Part shown: positions 1-8,973 of the stretch, in pieces | Layout: each line of letters starts with the position of its first letter | Position numbering within the stretch: position 1 is the stretch's first letter | NCBI RefSeq assembly: GCF_013407925.2 | Contig: NZ_CP060201.1 | Span: forward strand, 6,061,001 to 6,125,000 | From: Pseudomonas protegens | GTDB lineage: Bacteria > Pseudomonadota > Gammaproteobacteria > Pseudomonadales > Pseudomonadaceae | Length of the DNA: 64,000 nt | Direction: 5' to 3' | Translations under genes and position numbers: made by a program | Notes under the pieces: generated by a model | What the model was told of the DNA's origin: nothing | The model's input: the letters and a program-made list of their open reading frames with translations, nothing else | The model's database searches: none

Positions 1-140
1 GCAGGCTGCGAACGGTCTGGGCGGCACTCCGTCGCAGGGACGCGGCGATCTTGAGGCCGCTGCGCGTTCGGCGGGCGATCGCCAGGCAAGGTCCTGCGGA
101 CCTTTGCGCAGCCTCGCCGCAGGCTCGGCAGCGGCTACAG
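1..140. repeat. Extragenic repeat, family A, copy 1 (truncated by window edge)
   Basis: This stretch carries the right-hand two thirds of a repeat also found at 26673-26772, 29494-29628 and 51827-51938. The shared right end reads GGCAGCGGCTACAG, and the block around 85-118 (GCAAGGTCCTGCGGACCTTT) is nearly identical to 51881-51906. The left TGTAGCCGCTGCCG end lies outside the window. No gene is supported here; the short open frame across it is composed of the repeat. Confidence 0.8.
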
Positions 141-169
141 GGCCGCAGGGTTTCGACAATGCGCGTCGT

Positions 170-1384
170 TCAGCGGCGTCGGGCTTCGGGCCAGCAGGCC
201 ACTAGGACGAGCAACAGCGCCGCCAGCAGGTAGGGCAGGCGCGGTTCCAGCCCGTAGATCAGGGTCCCGGCCAGGGGCCCGACCACCACTCCCAGGCCCT
301 GGGCCGCGCCGACGGAACCGGCGGTGGCGCCTTGCTCGGCGGCGTCCACCGCGTTGCTGGCCAGGGCGGCGAACGAGGGGAAGATCCAGCCCATGCCCGC
401 GGCCGAAACGAAGAACCCCAGCCACAGCACCCAGGCCTGGGCCGCGACAATGCTCGCGGCAAAACCCACGGCGGCCACCAGGGCGCCGATGCGGATCATC
501 CGCAGTGGCGGCCATTCCAGCTTGCGCACCACCAGTTGCGAGGCGATCAGCGCCACGCCGACCAGGGTCAGGGCAATGCCGGCGGTCTGCGCCGCGTGCG
601 CCGGGTCCATGCCCAGGCGGTCGAGGGCGAAGAAGCCGACGGTGATCTGCGCCATGGCCACGCACAGCATGGCGACGAACGCCACCAGCAGCGGCCGGCG
701 CAGGCGCGGGTCGCCCAGGCTCACCGATTTGGGTGGCTGCTTGAGGTGCAGTTCCTGGCGCGGCAGCCGCGCCTTGAGGAAGGCGAAGCCCAGCAGCGGC
801 AGCACCGCCAGCACGTAGAACGGCAGGCTCAGGCTGTGGCGCGCCAGCAGCGCAGCAATTGCCGGGCCCAGCACCAGGCCGCAGGCGTTGGCCGCCCCCA
901 GCGAGGCCATGGCCCGGGCCCGGTGCTCGGGCGCGATGTTGTCGGCGATCAGCGCGTAGCCACCCACCGGAATCGCCGCGTAGAACACTCCGGTCAGGCC
1001 CCGTCCCAACAGCAGCCCGGCGAACGCCAGCAGGGCCGAGGGCAGGGCGTGCAGCGCCACGTCGATAAACAGGCTGAGGGCGATAAAGGCCAGGGTGAAG
1101 CCGCCGGTGCCCAGCAGCAGGATCTGCCGTCGGCCCAGGCGGTCGCTGGCCCGGCCCCAGGGCCGGGCCAGGAGCATCCAGATCACCCCGGAAACGGTCA
1201 CCGCCGTGCCCGCCTGCCAGGTGGCCAGGCCGAGTATCCGCGCGATGGGGCCGATCAGCGAAACGAACGCCATCATCGCCATGGTGCAGGTCAGGTTGGC
1301 CACCAGCAGCGGGCGCAGGTCGAAGGCCGGGGCGGCCTGGGGCGTGTCCAGGGTGTCGAGGGGCAACTGTTGAGCGTGGGTCAT
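170..1384 (-). CDS. fetF: FetF, MFS transporter of the enantio-pyochelin uptake operon
   Basis: A 404-residue major facilitator protein with about 12 hydrophobic helices. The MFS loop 2-3 motif appears as GRASDRLGRRQ near residue 75. It is the last gene of the minus-strand fetABCDEF operon; its ATG follows the fetE stop by 3 bp, so it must be co-transcribed with the ferri-siderophore importer. In P. fluorescens/protegens the operon's inner-membrane proteins serve uptake of ferric enantio-pyochelin, but the exact role of FetF (import of the complex or export of free ligand) cannot be told from the sequence. The symbol rests on order and context, since MFS sequences are not specific in themselves. 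Confidence 0.85.
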   Translation of the reverse strand: MTHAQQLPLDTLDTPQAAPAFDLRPLLVANLTCTMAMMAFVSLIGPIARILGLATWQAGTAVTVSGVIWMLLARPWGRASDRLGRRQILLLGTGGFTLAFIALSLFIDVALHALPSALLAFAGLLLGRGLTGVFYAAIPVGGYALIADNIAPEHRARAMASLGAANACGLVLGPAIAALLARHSLSLPFYVLAVLPLLGFAFLKARLPRQELHLKQPPKSVSLGDPRLRRPLLVAFVAMLCVAMAQITVGFFALDRLGMDPAHAAQTAGIALTLVGVALIASQLVVRKLEWPPLRMIRIGALVAAVGFAASIVAAQAWVLWLGFFVSAAGMGWIFPSFAALASNAVDAAEQGATAGSVGAAQGLGVVVGPLAGTLIYGLEPRLPYLLAALLLVLVACWPEARRR

Positions 1385-1387
1385 GGT

Positions 1388-2218
1388 TTATCCCAGGGCG
1401 GAGTGAGAGGGCAGGCGGCCGTCGACCATTACCAGCGGTCGACCGCGTACCTGTTCCAGGTGGCCGTCGACGCCATAGACGTCGCGCAGCAGCTGTGGGT
1501 TGATCACCTCCAGGGCCGGTCCGGCGGCGGCCAGGCGGCCGTTGTGCAGCACCACCACCTGCTGGCTGAAACCCAGGGCCAGGTTGATATCGTGGACCAC
1601 CACCAGGGTGATCAACTGGCGCTCGCGGGTGGCCCGGGTAATGGCGTCCACCACCTGGCACTGGTGGTACAGGTCCAGGGCGCTGGTGGGTTCATCCAGC
1701 AGCAGTACCCGAGGCTGGCGCACCAGGGCCTGGGCCAGCCCCACCAGTTGGCGCTGGCCACCGGAGAGGGCGTCGATCGGGCGGTCGGCCAGGGCGGTCA
1801 GGTCCAGGTCCCGGAGCACCTGTTCGACCCCCTGCAGCACCGCCGCGCTGGGCCGGCCGGGGGCGAAACCGCCAGCGCGATGGCCGGCCATGGCGGCGCT
1901 GAGCACCGCTTCGAAGGCGCACAGGCGGGTGCGTTCCGGCAGGCTCTGGGGCAGATAGACGATGTGCTGCGCCCGTTCCACCTGGGGCAGGCGGTTCAGA
2001 TCGGTGCCATCGAGCAGCACCTGTCCGGTGGTTTTCTGCAACCCGGCGATGCCCCGTAGCAGGGTCGATTTTCCCGCCGCGTTGGGGCCGATCAGCGCGG
2101 TCACGCTGCCCCCGGCCAGGGGCGGCAGGGCTACGTCGCACAGCACCTGGCGGCTGCCGTAGTGCATGTTCAGGCCGGCGGTGCACAGGCCGGCGTTGGA
2201 GGACACAGGCGAGTTCAC
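1388..2218 (-). CDS. fetE: FetE, ABC transporter ATPase for ferric siderophore
   Basis: A 276-residue FecE/FepC-type ATPase. Walker A is GPNAAGKST (about residues 44-52), the signature is LSGGQRQL, and Walker B is VLLLDEPTSALD. It powers the FetD permease with FetC as binding protein. The GTG start at 2218 overlaps the fetD TGA in a GTGA junction, which implies translational coupling. I chose this start because the frame stays open far upstream through fetD, where it encodes only arginine/proline-rich shadow sequence. Confidence 0.9.
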   Translation of the reverse strand: MNSPVSSNAGLCTAGLNMHYGSRQVLCDVALPPLAGGSVTALIGPNAAGKSTLLRGIAGLQKTTGQVLLDGTDLNRLPQVERAQHIVYLPQSLPERTRLCAFEAVLSAAMAGHRAGGFAPGRPSAAVLQGVEQVLRDLDLTALADRPIDALSGGQRQLVGLAQALVRQPRVLLLDEPTSALDLYHQCQVVDAITRATRERQLITLVVVHDINLALGFSQQVVVLHNGRLAAAGPALEVINPQLLRDVYGVDGHLEQVRGRPLVMVDGRLPSHSALG

Positions 2219-3282
2219 AGGACACCTCGACGGTTGCGCATGACGATGGCCATGAAAAAGGGAATGCCCACCAAGGCAGTGACGATCCCCACCGGAATCA
2301 GCACCCCGGGGATCAGCGCCTTGCTGGCGATGGAGGCCATGGACAGGATCAGCCCGCCGCTGAGCACGCTGGCCGGCAGGAACAGCCGATGGTCCTCGCC
2401 CACCAGCAGGCGGGCGATGTGCGGGGCGATCAGGCCGATAAAGCCGATGGTGCCGACAAAGGACACCGCCAGGGCCGACAGCAGGCTGATGCGCAGCAGC
2501 GCCAGCAGGCGCAGGCGGCCAACGTCGATGCCGAAGCTGCGGGCCCGTTCCTCGCCCAGGGTCAGGGCGGTCAGGGCCCAGCTCTGGCGCAGGGAAAACG
2601 GCAGGCACAGCGCCAGGGCCAGGGCCAGCAGCGCGAGCTTTTCCCAGGAGGCCCGGGCCAGGCTGCCCAGGGTCCAGAACACCAGTTGCTGCAGGCTGTC
2701 CTGGGTGGCGACGAATTGCAGCAGGGCCACCAGGGCATTGAAGGCGAACACCAGGGCGATGCCGAACAGCACCAGGCTCTCGACGCCGAAGCCGCGCCAG
2801 CGCGCCAGCAGGTAGAGCAAGGCCACCGAGGCCAGGGCGAAGAGGAAGGCGTTGGCCGAGATCAGGTACTGCGCCGGCACCCCGGGAATACCCAGGCCGA
2901 GGACAATCGCCAGGGCCGCGCCGAAGGCCGCGGCGGCGGACACGCCGAGGGTGAAGGGGCTGGCCAGCGGGTTGTCGAGCACGGTCTGCATCTCCGCGCC
3001 GGCCAGGGCCAGGGCGGCGCCCACCAGCACCGCCATCAGCGCGTAGGGCAGGCGCACGTTCCACACGATCACCGCTTCGACCCGGGGCATCGAGCCCGGG
3101 TCCCAGAGCACCTGCAGCAGGCGCGACAGGCTCATGCCCGAAGGCCCGGTGGTGATGTCCAGGGCCAGCGACAGCAACAAGGCCAGGGCCAGCCCGGACA
3201 ACAGCAGCACCCGGCGGCCATGGCGTTTGCGGTAATGCCCGCTGGCGATGCTGTCCTGCACCTCGGTGGCGGCCCGGGTCAT
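2215..3282 (-). CDS. fetD: FetD, FecCD-family iron-siderophore permease
   Basis: A 355-residue polytopic inner-membrane permease of the FecCD/BtuC family, with about nine to ten membrane segments. It contains the family region [21 protein letters not shown] near the N-terminus and a GTIGFIGLIAPHIAR stretch that normally contacts the ATPase. The ATG at 3282 overlaps the fetC stop (ATGA) and is preferred over upstream in-frame starts, which lie inside fetC. Only one permease gene is present, so the transporter is probably a homodimer of FetD with FetE. Confidence 0.9.
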   Translation of the reverse strand: MTRAATEVQDSIASGHYRKRHGRRVLLLSGLALALLLSLALDITTGPSGMSLSRLLQVLWDPGSMPRVEAVIVWNVRLPYALMAVLVGAALALAGAEMQTVLDNPLASPFTLGVSAAAAFGAALAIVLGLGIPGVPAQYLISANAFLFALASVALLYLLARWRGFGVESLVLFGIALVFAFNALVALLQFVATQDSLQQLVFWTLGSLARASWEKLALLALALALCLPFSLRQSWALTALTLGEERARSFGIDVGRLRLLALLRISLLSALAVSFVGTIGFIGLIAPHIARLLVGEDHRLFLPASVLSGGLILSMASIASKALIPGVLIPVGIVTALVGIPFFMAIVMRNRRGVL

Positions 3283-4397
3283 GGTTGCAGGCTCGTGGCG
3301 AACACGCCGCTGGCGGGAATCGGCATGAAGCGCTGGTACAGCTCGCGGCGGGTCTGGTCCGGGTCCAGGTCCTTGAACAGCTCCGGGTGCAGCCACTTGG
3401 CCAGGGCCTGGACCGCGATCAGGTGCTCCGGCGAGTCATAGAAAATGTGCCACAGGCCATGCACATGGCCCTGGCGCACTGCCCGCAGCTCGTTCAGCGG
3501 CGGGCGCTGGGCGGCCTGGCGCAGGCTGTCCCGGGCCTGTTGCAGGGTGGCGGAATAACCCAGGGTCACGCCGCCCTGGCCGGCGGCGAAGACCCCGGTG
3601 GCGACATACACGTCCGGGTCGCTGGAAAGGATGTATTCGACGTTGAGCACGCCAATGGGCCCGGGGATGCGCCCGTCGGCGATGTTGTGGCCGCCGGCCA
3701 GCTTGATCATCTCGCCGAAGTTGCCGGTGCCCGGCGAGCCGCAGCAATCCTGCAAGCCGGCGAGCATGTCGATGAAAATCGTCGGCTGCTTGAGCGGCGC
3801 GGCCTTGGTCAGGGTCTCGCTGACCCGGGCCAGGGACTGTTGATAGAAGGCGATGAACGCCTCGGCCTGCTGCACGCGGCCCAGGGCCTGGCCCAGCAGG
3901 CGCATGCTGGGCACGGTGTTGCGCAGGGGATGGTCGCTGAAGTCGACGAAGAGCACCGCCACCCCGGCGGCTTCCAGCTGCTTCACCGCCTCGCTGTCGG
4001 GGCTCGGCCCGTGGCCGCCGCTCAGGGCCATGATCGCCAGGTCCGGGTGCACCGCCAGGGCCTTTTCGACGCTGAAGGTTTCGGCGGACGTTCCTCCTAC
4101 CAGCGGCACCTTGTCCGCCTCGGGAAAGGCCTTGTGGTAGGCCTCGTAGCCCTGCACGTCGAGGCCGCGAAAGTCCCCCTGCCAACCGGCGAGGCGGGCG
4201 AAGGGATTCTGGCCTTCGAGCAGTGACAGGGAATAGATCATCCGCCCCTCACCCAGGAGGATGTGTTCGACCTTGTCCGGCACCTGGACCTGGCGCCCGG
4301 CCAGGTCGGTGAGGGTCGCGGCGCTGGCGGTGGCGGCCCACAGCAGGCCGAGCAGCAGCCCGTGGCGGGCGCGACGCAAGAAATCACGGTGTGTCAT
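3279..4397 (-). CDS. fetC: FetC, periplasmic ferri-siderophore-binding protein
   Basis: A 372-residue protein with a Sec-type N-terminus: basic start, hydrophobic core around residues 12-26, and an ASA-AT cleavage-like site near residue 27. A class III (FecB/BtuF-type) binding-protein fold follows. The conserved opening TLTDLAGRQVQVP and an ADGRIPGPIGVLNVEYIL stretch match iron-siderophore binding proteins. It overlaps fetB by 14 bp and fetD by 4 bp. By position it takes the ferric complex from FetA and hands it to FetD/FetE. Confidence 0.9.
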   Translation of the reverse strand: MTHRDFLRRARHGLLLGLLWAATASAATLTDLAGRQVQVPDKVEHILLGEGRMIYSLSLLEGQNPFARLAGWQGDFRGLDVQGYEAYHKAFPEADKVPLVGGTSAETFSVEKALAVHPDLAIMALSGGHGPSPDSEAVKQLEAAGVAVLFVDFSDHPLRNTVPSMRLLGQALGRVQQAEAFIAFYQQSLARVSETLTKAAPLKQPTIFIDMLAGLQDCCGSPGTGNFGEMIKLAGGHNIADGRIPGPIGVLNVEYILSSDPDVYVATGVFAAGQGGVTLGYSATLQQARDSLRQAAQRPPLNELRAVRQGHVHGLWHIFYDSPEHLIAVQALAKWLHPELFKDLDPDQTRRELYQRFMPIPASGVFATSLQP

Positions 4398-5265
4398 GTA
4401 AGGGTTCCTTGAACGATTGGACGGCCCGGCGGGCGACGCGCTTGCGCCACCACAGCAGCAGGCCGGTGATGTACAGCAGGGGTAACGAAAGACCGCAGAG
4501 AAAAGCCAGCCAGGCGCCGGGAGCCCCCAGCAGCAGGTGCCCGTGGGCGGCGGACAACACTGGTTTTATCGCCATCGGCTGGGCCGCGAGCCAGGTGAAC
4601 AGGTCGGGGCGCGCCAGCCAGGCGCCGCTTGCGGCGATCAGCAGCAGCGGCAGGCACAGCCAGGCCGCCGCCACGTTGTGCCATTCGCGCAGGCGTCGGG
4701 TGCCGCGGCTGCCGGGGCGCAGGCTGGCGGCTTTCCACCAGCTGCGCCGGCCCGGCCACCACAGGTACAGGCCACTGCCCAGCGAGCCCAGCAGCACCGC
4801 GCCACACACCAGCACCAAGTTCGAGCCCAAGGCCTGGGGCAACAGCAGGCTGCGGTGCAGCGCCACCAGCCTGGCCAGCCACAGGTCTTCGAAGACGAAG
4901 AAGCCCCGGGGCTCGCCGCTGTAGGGATCGATCATGGCGATGCCGGTGCCGGGGCGTTCCTTGAGGGCACCGAAGACGATCACGTTGTCCGATTCGAGAA
5001 AGCCCTGGCGCGGGGGCGCCGCGCCGAAGACTTTCTGCAACTGCGGATAGGCGCTGGCAGCGGCGTTGATCCAGGCGCTCTGCTCAAGCGGGGCGCGGTG
5101 TTCGCCAGGGGCCAGTTGCAGCATCGAGGCCCCGACTTCCCAGCGCAGGATCGGCCCCTTGAGCTCCAGCAGCGAACCACTGAGGCCCAGCAGAGCCAGC
5201 AGCAGGCCCAGGCTCAGGGCCAGCCAGCGATGCAGCCCGAGCCAGAGGTCACGCAGGCGCGCCAC
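4384..5265 (-). CDS. fetB: FetB, PepSY-associated membrane protein
   Basis: A 293-residue protein of the PepSY-associated TM (PiuB-like) family, with four predicted helices at roughly residues 10-35, 138-165, 195-218 and 243-270. Histidines at the helix ends (LHRWLAL, LHRSLLLP, EWHNVAAAW) are arranged as in proteins proposed to bind haem or act as inner-membrane ferric reductases. It starts 6 bp after fetA and overlaps fetC. A role in reductive iron release from the siderophore is an inference from the family. Confidence 0.8.
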   Translation of the reverse strand: MARLRDLWLGLHRWLALSLGLLLALLGLSGSLLELKGPILRWEVGASMLQLAPGEHRAPLEQSAWINAAASAYPQLQKVFGAAPPRQGFLESDNVIVFGALKERPGTGIAMIDPYSGEPRGFFVFEDLWLARLVALHRSLLLPQALGSNLVLVCGAVLLGSLGSGLYLWWPGRRSWWKAASLRPGSRGTRRLREWHNVAAAWLCLPLLLIAASGAWLARPDLFTWLAAQPMAIKPVLSAAHGHLLLGAPGAWLAFLCGLSLPLLYITGLLLWWRKRVARRAVQSFKEPLHDTP

Positions 5266-5271
5266 GGCGGC

Positions 5272-7503
5272 TTACCAGCGGTAGCGCAGGCTGGCGATGA
5301 CGCTGCGGTCATAGCCGGCACTGCAACTGGTCAGCGAGCAGCCTTCGTAATAGCGCTTGTCGGTGAGGTTGGTGGCGTTCACCGCCAGGCGCAGGCCCTT
5401 GGCCGCCGGGATCAGCTGGTCGAAGTCGTAGTGCACCGCCGCATCCAGCAGGGTGTAGGAGGGCACGCTGACGGTGTTGGCGGCATCGGCCTCGGTGGAG
5501 CCGATGTAGCGCACCCCGGCGCCAAAGCCCAGGCCGCCGAGCGGACCTTCGGGCAGGGTGTAGTCGGCCCACAGCGAGGCCATCTTTTCCGGAGTGTCGG
5601 TGGGGCGCTGGCCTTTCTCCAGCGGGTTGTTGCTCTTGCTCACCTCGGCGTCGTTGAAGGTCAGCGTTGCCAGCAGGTCCAGGCCCCGGGCCAGGCTGGC
5701 CTTGCCTTCAAGCTCGATGCCGCGCACGTTCACCTCGCCGGTCTGCAGGGTGTTCAGGCGTTGGGCCGGGTCGGCGGTCTTGACGTTTTCCTGGGTCAGG
5801 TCAAACAGCGACAGGGTGATGTAGCTGTCGATCCCCGGTGGCTGGTACTTGACCCCCACTTCCGATTGCTTGGCGCTGGTGGGCTTGTACGGCGTGCCGT
5901 AGAAGTTGGTGCCCAGCACCGGGTCGAACGAGGTGGAGTAGCTGATGTAGGGCGCCAGGCCGTTGTCCGCCAGGTACACCAGGCCGGTGCGGTAAGTGAA
6001 CTTCTCGTCGTTCTGCTTGCTCCCGGTCTGTTCCAGGCGATTGTCGGTGCGGGCGCTGGAGCGGTCCTGGCGCCCACCGACGGTGAGCACCCAATGCTCA
6101 TCGAAGGTGAACTGCTGCTGGGCGTAGACCCCGACCTGATCGGCGCGCTGCACGGTGTTGGTGAACGGCGTGCTGGGGTCGAACACGCCGCCATGCACCG
6201 GGTTATAGATGTCGATGGGCGAGGCGCTGCCACCGCGCAGGTAGTAGTCCTCGCGGGTGCGCCGGTAGTCGATCCCCAACAGCGACAGCATCTGCGTATT
6301 GCCCAGGTTCCAGCGGGCCTGGGCGTTGTTGTCCAGGGAGTAGGTGTCGCCGACGATGCGAAAGCGATAGGCAGAGCGCTTCAACGTGCGTAGATCCGAC
6401 TCCAGGGACATGCCGCTGGCGGTGTTGGTCAGCAAATTGACGTGGCCGTAGCGGGCGCTGGAATTGAGGCTCCAGACGTCGTTCAGGCGGTGCTCCAGCA
6501 GGTAGCCCAGTGAGTACTGGGTACGATCGTTGTCCAGCCCCGGTTCATCGAGGAACACATTGTGCTTGACCTTGCCATTGGGGTTGCCGAGCAGGGTGCC
6601 CCGGGCCGGCAGGAACACCCTGGGGGCACCGAACGCATCCTGGGTGTAGTCGGCCAGCAGGGTCAGGCGGGTGTCGTCGTTGGGCTTCCAGGTGAAGGAG
6701 GGCGCGAAGTACTGCTTGTCGTCCTTGATGTGCTCGAACTGGGTGCCGCTGTCGCGTTCCAGCCCCACCAGGCGGTAGAGGAACTGTCCCTCATCGTCCA
6801 GCGGGCCGCTGAAGTCGAACTGGCCCTGGGCCCGGTCGAAACTGCCGCCCTGGATCTGCACTTCATGGAAGGGCTGCTCCAGCGGGCGCTTGCTGATCTG
6901 GTTGACCACGCCGCCCGGCGAGTTCTGGCCGAACAGCACCGAGGCCGGGCCCTTGAGCACGTCGATGCGCTCCAGGCCATAGGCTTCGACCTTGGGCCAG
7001 GCCTGGGCGGTGTTGCCCTTGAGGCCATCGCGGAGCATGCCGGTGGTGACGTCGAAGCCACGGATCGAGATCGTGTCGAAACGCTGGCTGGCGGCGGTGG
7101 TGTTGGCCTGGACCCCGGCGGTGTAGCGCAATGCCTCGTTCACCGACTGCACCTGCTGGGCGTCCATCTGATCGCGGGTGACCACGGAAATCGCCTGGGG
7201 AATTTCACTCAGCGCGGCATCGGTCTTGGTCCCGCTGAGGCTGCGCCTGGCCACGTAGCCGCTTTGCTGGCCGGTCGGCGAGTCGACCTGGGTGGCGCTG
7301 ATCACGCTGGTGTCCAGGGTCAGGCTGTGGTCCTGGTCGGCCTCGCCATCGGCGGCCAGCGCGGCGCCGGCCTGGGTCAGCGACAGGCCCAGGGCCAGGC
7401 CATGGATCAGGCACGCCAGCGGGCTGCGGTGCAGCGCCGGACGCAAGACCGGACCTGTGGCCGGCCAACCTTGGGTGTTTTGGTGCGCAACGCGGCTACC
7501 CAT
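5272..7503 (-). CDS. fetA: FetA, TonB-dependent outer-membrane receptor for ferric enantio-pyochelin
   Basis: A 743-residue TonB-dependent receptor. A long signal peptide (about residues 1-50, ending ALAADG) is followed by an N-terminal plug with EIPQAISVVTRDQMDAQ and GPASVLFGQNSPGGVVNQISKRP. The 22-strand barrel ends in the aromatic SLRYRW typical of outer-membrane proteins. It is the first gene of the fet operon and is preceded by a Fur-like box and a 21-bp-phased direct repeat. In P. fluorescens/protegens the receptor in this position is specific for enantio-pyochelin; I infer the same here from the paired biosynthetic operon. Confidence 0.93.
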   Translation of the reverse strand: MGSRVAHQNTQGWPATGPVLRPALHRSPLACLIHGLALGLSLTQAGAALAADGEADQDHSLTLDTSVISATQVDSPTGQQSGYVARRSLSGTKTDAALSEIPQAISVVTRDQMDAQQVQSVNEALRYTAGVQANTTAASQRFDTISIRGFDVTTGMLRDGLKGNTAQAWPKVEAYGLERIDVLKGPASVLFGQNSPGGVVNQISKRPLEQPFHEVQIQGGSFDRAQGQFDFSGPLDDEGQFLYRLVGLERDSGTQFEHIKDDKQYFAPSFTWKPNDDTRLTLLADYTQDAFGAPRVFLPARGTLLGNPNGKVKHNVFLDEPGLDNDRTQYSLGYLLEHRLNDVWSLNSSARYGHVNLLTNTASGMSLESDLRTLKRSAYRFRIVGDTYSLDNNAQARWNLGNTQMLSLLGIDYRRTREDYYLRGGSASPIDIYNPVHGGVFDPSTPFTNTVQRADQVGVYAQQQFTFDEHWVLTVGGRQDRSSARTDNRLEQTGSKQNDEKFTYRTGLVYLADNGLAPYISYSTSFDPVLGTNFYGTPYKPTSAKQSEVGVKYQPPGIDSYITLSLFDLTQENVKTADPAQRLNTLQTGEVNVRGIELEGKASLARGLDLLATLTFNDAEVSKSNNPLEKGQRPTDTPEKMASLWADYTLPEGPLGGLGFGAGVRYIGSTEADAANTVSVPSYTLLDAAVHYDFDQLIPAAKGLRLAVNATNLTDKRYYEGCSLTSCSAGYDRSVIASLRYRW

Positions 7504-7525
7504 GCTTCACTCCGTGATGGGGATT

Positions 7526-7552
7526 AAATGAGAATGCAAACGTATCTCATTT
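7526..7552 (-). promoter_or_regulatory. Fur-like box in the fetA promoter
   Basis: The arms AAATGAGA (7526-7533) and TCTCATTT (7545-7552) form a perfect inverted repeat. The inner 19 bp, GAGAATGCAAACGTATCTC, match the Fur consensus at the outer positions. It lies 23 bp before the fetA start, so it would repress when iron is plentiful. Confidence 0.65.
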
Positions 7553-7577
7553 GTGCGCCTGGGTTGCCGGCTAAAAC

Positions 7578-7612
7578 TTTGGCTTGAGCGACCATTTCTT
7601 TCGTTTGCGGCA
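7578..7612 (-). promoter_or_regulatory. Putative PchR box upstream of fetA (21-bp-phased direct repeat)
   Basis: On the minus strand, GCCGCAAACGAAAG and GTCGCTCAAGCCAAAG are direct repeats whose ends are 21 bp apart. The same half-site (GCAAACGAA) with the same 21-bp phasing occurs before pchD. Two half-sites two helical turns apart, just upstream of the promoter, are typical of AraC-family activators. Confidence 0.5.
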
Positions 7613-7705
7613 CCGCGCGGGCTGGACGCCCGGGGCAACAGGCGCGAGGTTCGACGGCACCAGGCGGCGTTGTTCAAGACTCCAGGCATTCAAGGCAACG
7701 GCGCC

Positions 7706-8641
7706 TCAGCGCAAGGACTTGGGCGACACCCCGAAGCGCTTGCGAAAGGCGGTGGAGAAGTGCGCCGGGCTGTAGCCGACCCGATAGGCGGCGCTGGAAA
7801 CATTGGTTTCGCCGCTGGCCAGCAGGCGGTACGCCTCGCTCAGGCGCTGTTCCTGCAGGTAGGCATAGACACTGGTGCCGAACACCTGGCGAAAACCGGC
7901 GGTGAGCTTGCGCGGATTCAGGCCCACCTGGCGCGACAGCTCGGACAGCGACGGCGAGGCCTGCAAGGAACCGAGCAGCAGGTCCCGGGCGGCATGGATG
8001 CGCTCGATGTCCGCCGCGCTGCCGGGGCTGTCCTGCAGCGGCCGCGACTCGGCATGGGCGAGGATCCCCTCGACCCCCAGGGCGGTGAGTTCCAGGGCCT
8101 TGCCGCCCAGGTAGAAGGAGCGGGTCGGGCCTTGCAGCGGGCAGGTGAGGATCTGCTGGGCCAGGGCCAGCAGCGGCTTGCTGGCCGGCTGGCAGAACAG
8201 CATCGGCCCGCCGCCCAGCGGGTCCAGCAGGCGCTCGGGCTCAAGGCCCGCCTGGCGGATTGCCGGGAAGTCCAGTTGCACCGTGGTGTAGCGCACCGGC
8301 ACTCCGCTGGCGAACAGGTGGTCGCCGCAGTGCTCGCCCTGGTTGGCCACCGCGCACAGGGTCGGCCCGCGAATCTCCACCTCCGGCTGGCCCTCGACCC
8401 GGCAATTGAGCTGGCCGCTGAGCACCAGGATGATTTTCAAGCCTTGCCAGAGCGGCTCCTGCATCCACATCTGGCTGTCCATCAGCACCGTCCCGGTGGA
8501 CAAGGTGATTTCCGGCACCACGGCCGCCGTGCCGGCGTGCTGCGGATTGGGAAAGTGCAGGGTGAAATCCCCTTGGACAGGCTGCGGCGCAGCGTGGGGG
8601 CTGAGCATGGCGAACTCCCTGTAGACCGGAAAAGAGGCCAT
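7706..8641 (-). CDS. pchR: PchR, AraC-family regulator of enantio-pyochelin genes
   Basis: A 311-residue regulator. An N-terminal ligand domain is followed by two helix-turn-helix motifs in the last 100 residues (SLSELSRQVGLNPRKL and VSSAAYRVGYSPAHF). It is divergent from pchD and points the same way as fet. In this system PchR with the ferric siderophore activates pch and fet genes and represses itself. A second in-frame ATG lies 11 codons downstream and could be the true start. The Fur-like box at 8666-8684 lies in its leader. Confidence 0.9.
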   Translation of the reverse strand: MASFPVYREFAMLSPHAAPQPVQGDFTLHFPNPQHAGTAAVVPEITLSTGTVLMDSQMWMQEPLWQGLKIILVLSGQLNCRVEGQPEVEIRGPTLCAVANQGEHCGDHLFASGVPVRYTTVQLDFPAIRQAGLEPERLLDPLGGGPMLFCQPASKPLLALAQQILTCPLQGPTRSFYLGGKALELTALGVEGILAHAESRPLQDSPGSAADIERIHAARDLLLGSLQASPSLSELSRQVGLNPRKLTAGFRQVFGTSVYAYLQEQRLSEAYRLLASGETNVSSAAYRVGYSPAHFSTAFRKRFGVSPKSLR

Positions 8642-8665
8642 ACGCTATCAGGAAAATCCTTTCAT

Positions 8666-8684
8666 GTAATTAAGAATGATTATC
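8666..8684. promoter_or_regulatory. Fur-like box before pchR
   Basis: GTAATTAAGAATGATTATC fits the 19-bp Fur consensus in reverse orientation (GATAATCATTCTTAATTAC). It lies 25 bp upstream of the pchR start, within the probable pchR promoter. Confidence 0.65.
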
Positions 8685-8717
8685 CTTTAGCTTTTGCCCC
8701 CGGTACTGCCGGGGCTT

Positions 8718-8755
8718 GCCGCGCAATCAAAAGAAAAAGCCGCGCAAACGAATGT
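8718..8755 (+). promoter_or_regulatory. Putative PchR box upstream of pchD
   Basis: GCCGCGCAA occurs at 8718 and again at 8739, exactly 21 bp apart, each copy followed by an A-rich tail. The second copy (GCGCAAACGAATG) is close to the site before fetA. The position, upstream of the AATAAT stretch at 8790, suits an activator binding site. Confidence 0.55.
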
Positions 8756-8973
8756 CCTGCCGATTGCCGGGCCTCGGAAATTACCGGTTAATAATCACTC
8801 TCATTTGCAAGCGCAGCCGCTGAACATGGACGACCCCGCCATCCGCCGCCCCGCAGGAGCGCCGACCGGCCCGTATTTTCCGCCGCGCTGACGGCTCATC
8901 TTCCCTTCATTCCAGGGGCCTGACATTTCAGGCCCGGGGCGGCCTTTTGCCGAAAAAAAACTCAGGAGACAGC

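Larger units (their letters stand above)
8642..8973. promoter_or_regulatory. pchR-pchD divergent control region
   Basis: A 332-bp gap that holds the pchR Fur-like box (8666-8684), the direct repeat described separately (8718-8755), and a second Fur-like/-10-like stretch at 8787-8807 (TTAATAATCACTCTCATTT). The pchD ribosome-binding site CAGGAGA lies at 8963-8969. No gene is supported inside; the open frame crossing it has no start signal. Confidence 0.6.

Noticed and set aside
51..233. A 60-codon frame at the left edge
   Set aside because: It lies inside a family A repeat and runs into the fetF 3' end; its arginine-rich composition is what GC-rich repeats give in any frame.
135..1661. Long frames opposite or offset to fetF, fetE, pchF and other genes
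   Set aside because: They are rich in Arg, Pro, Gly and Ala or Gln and His, lack start signals, and shadow genes with intact family motifs.
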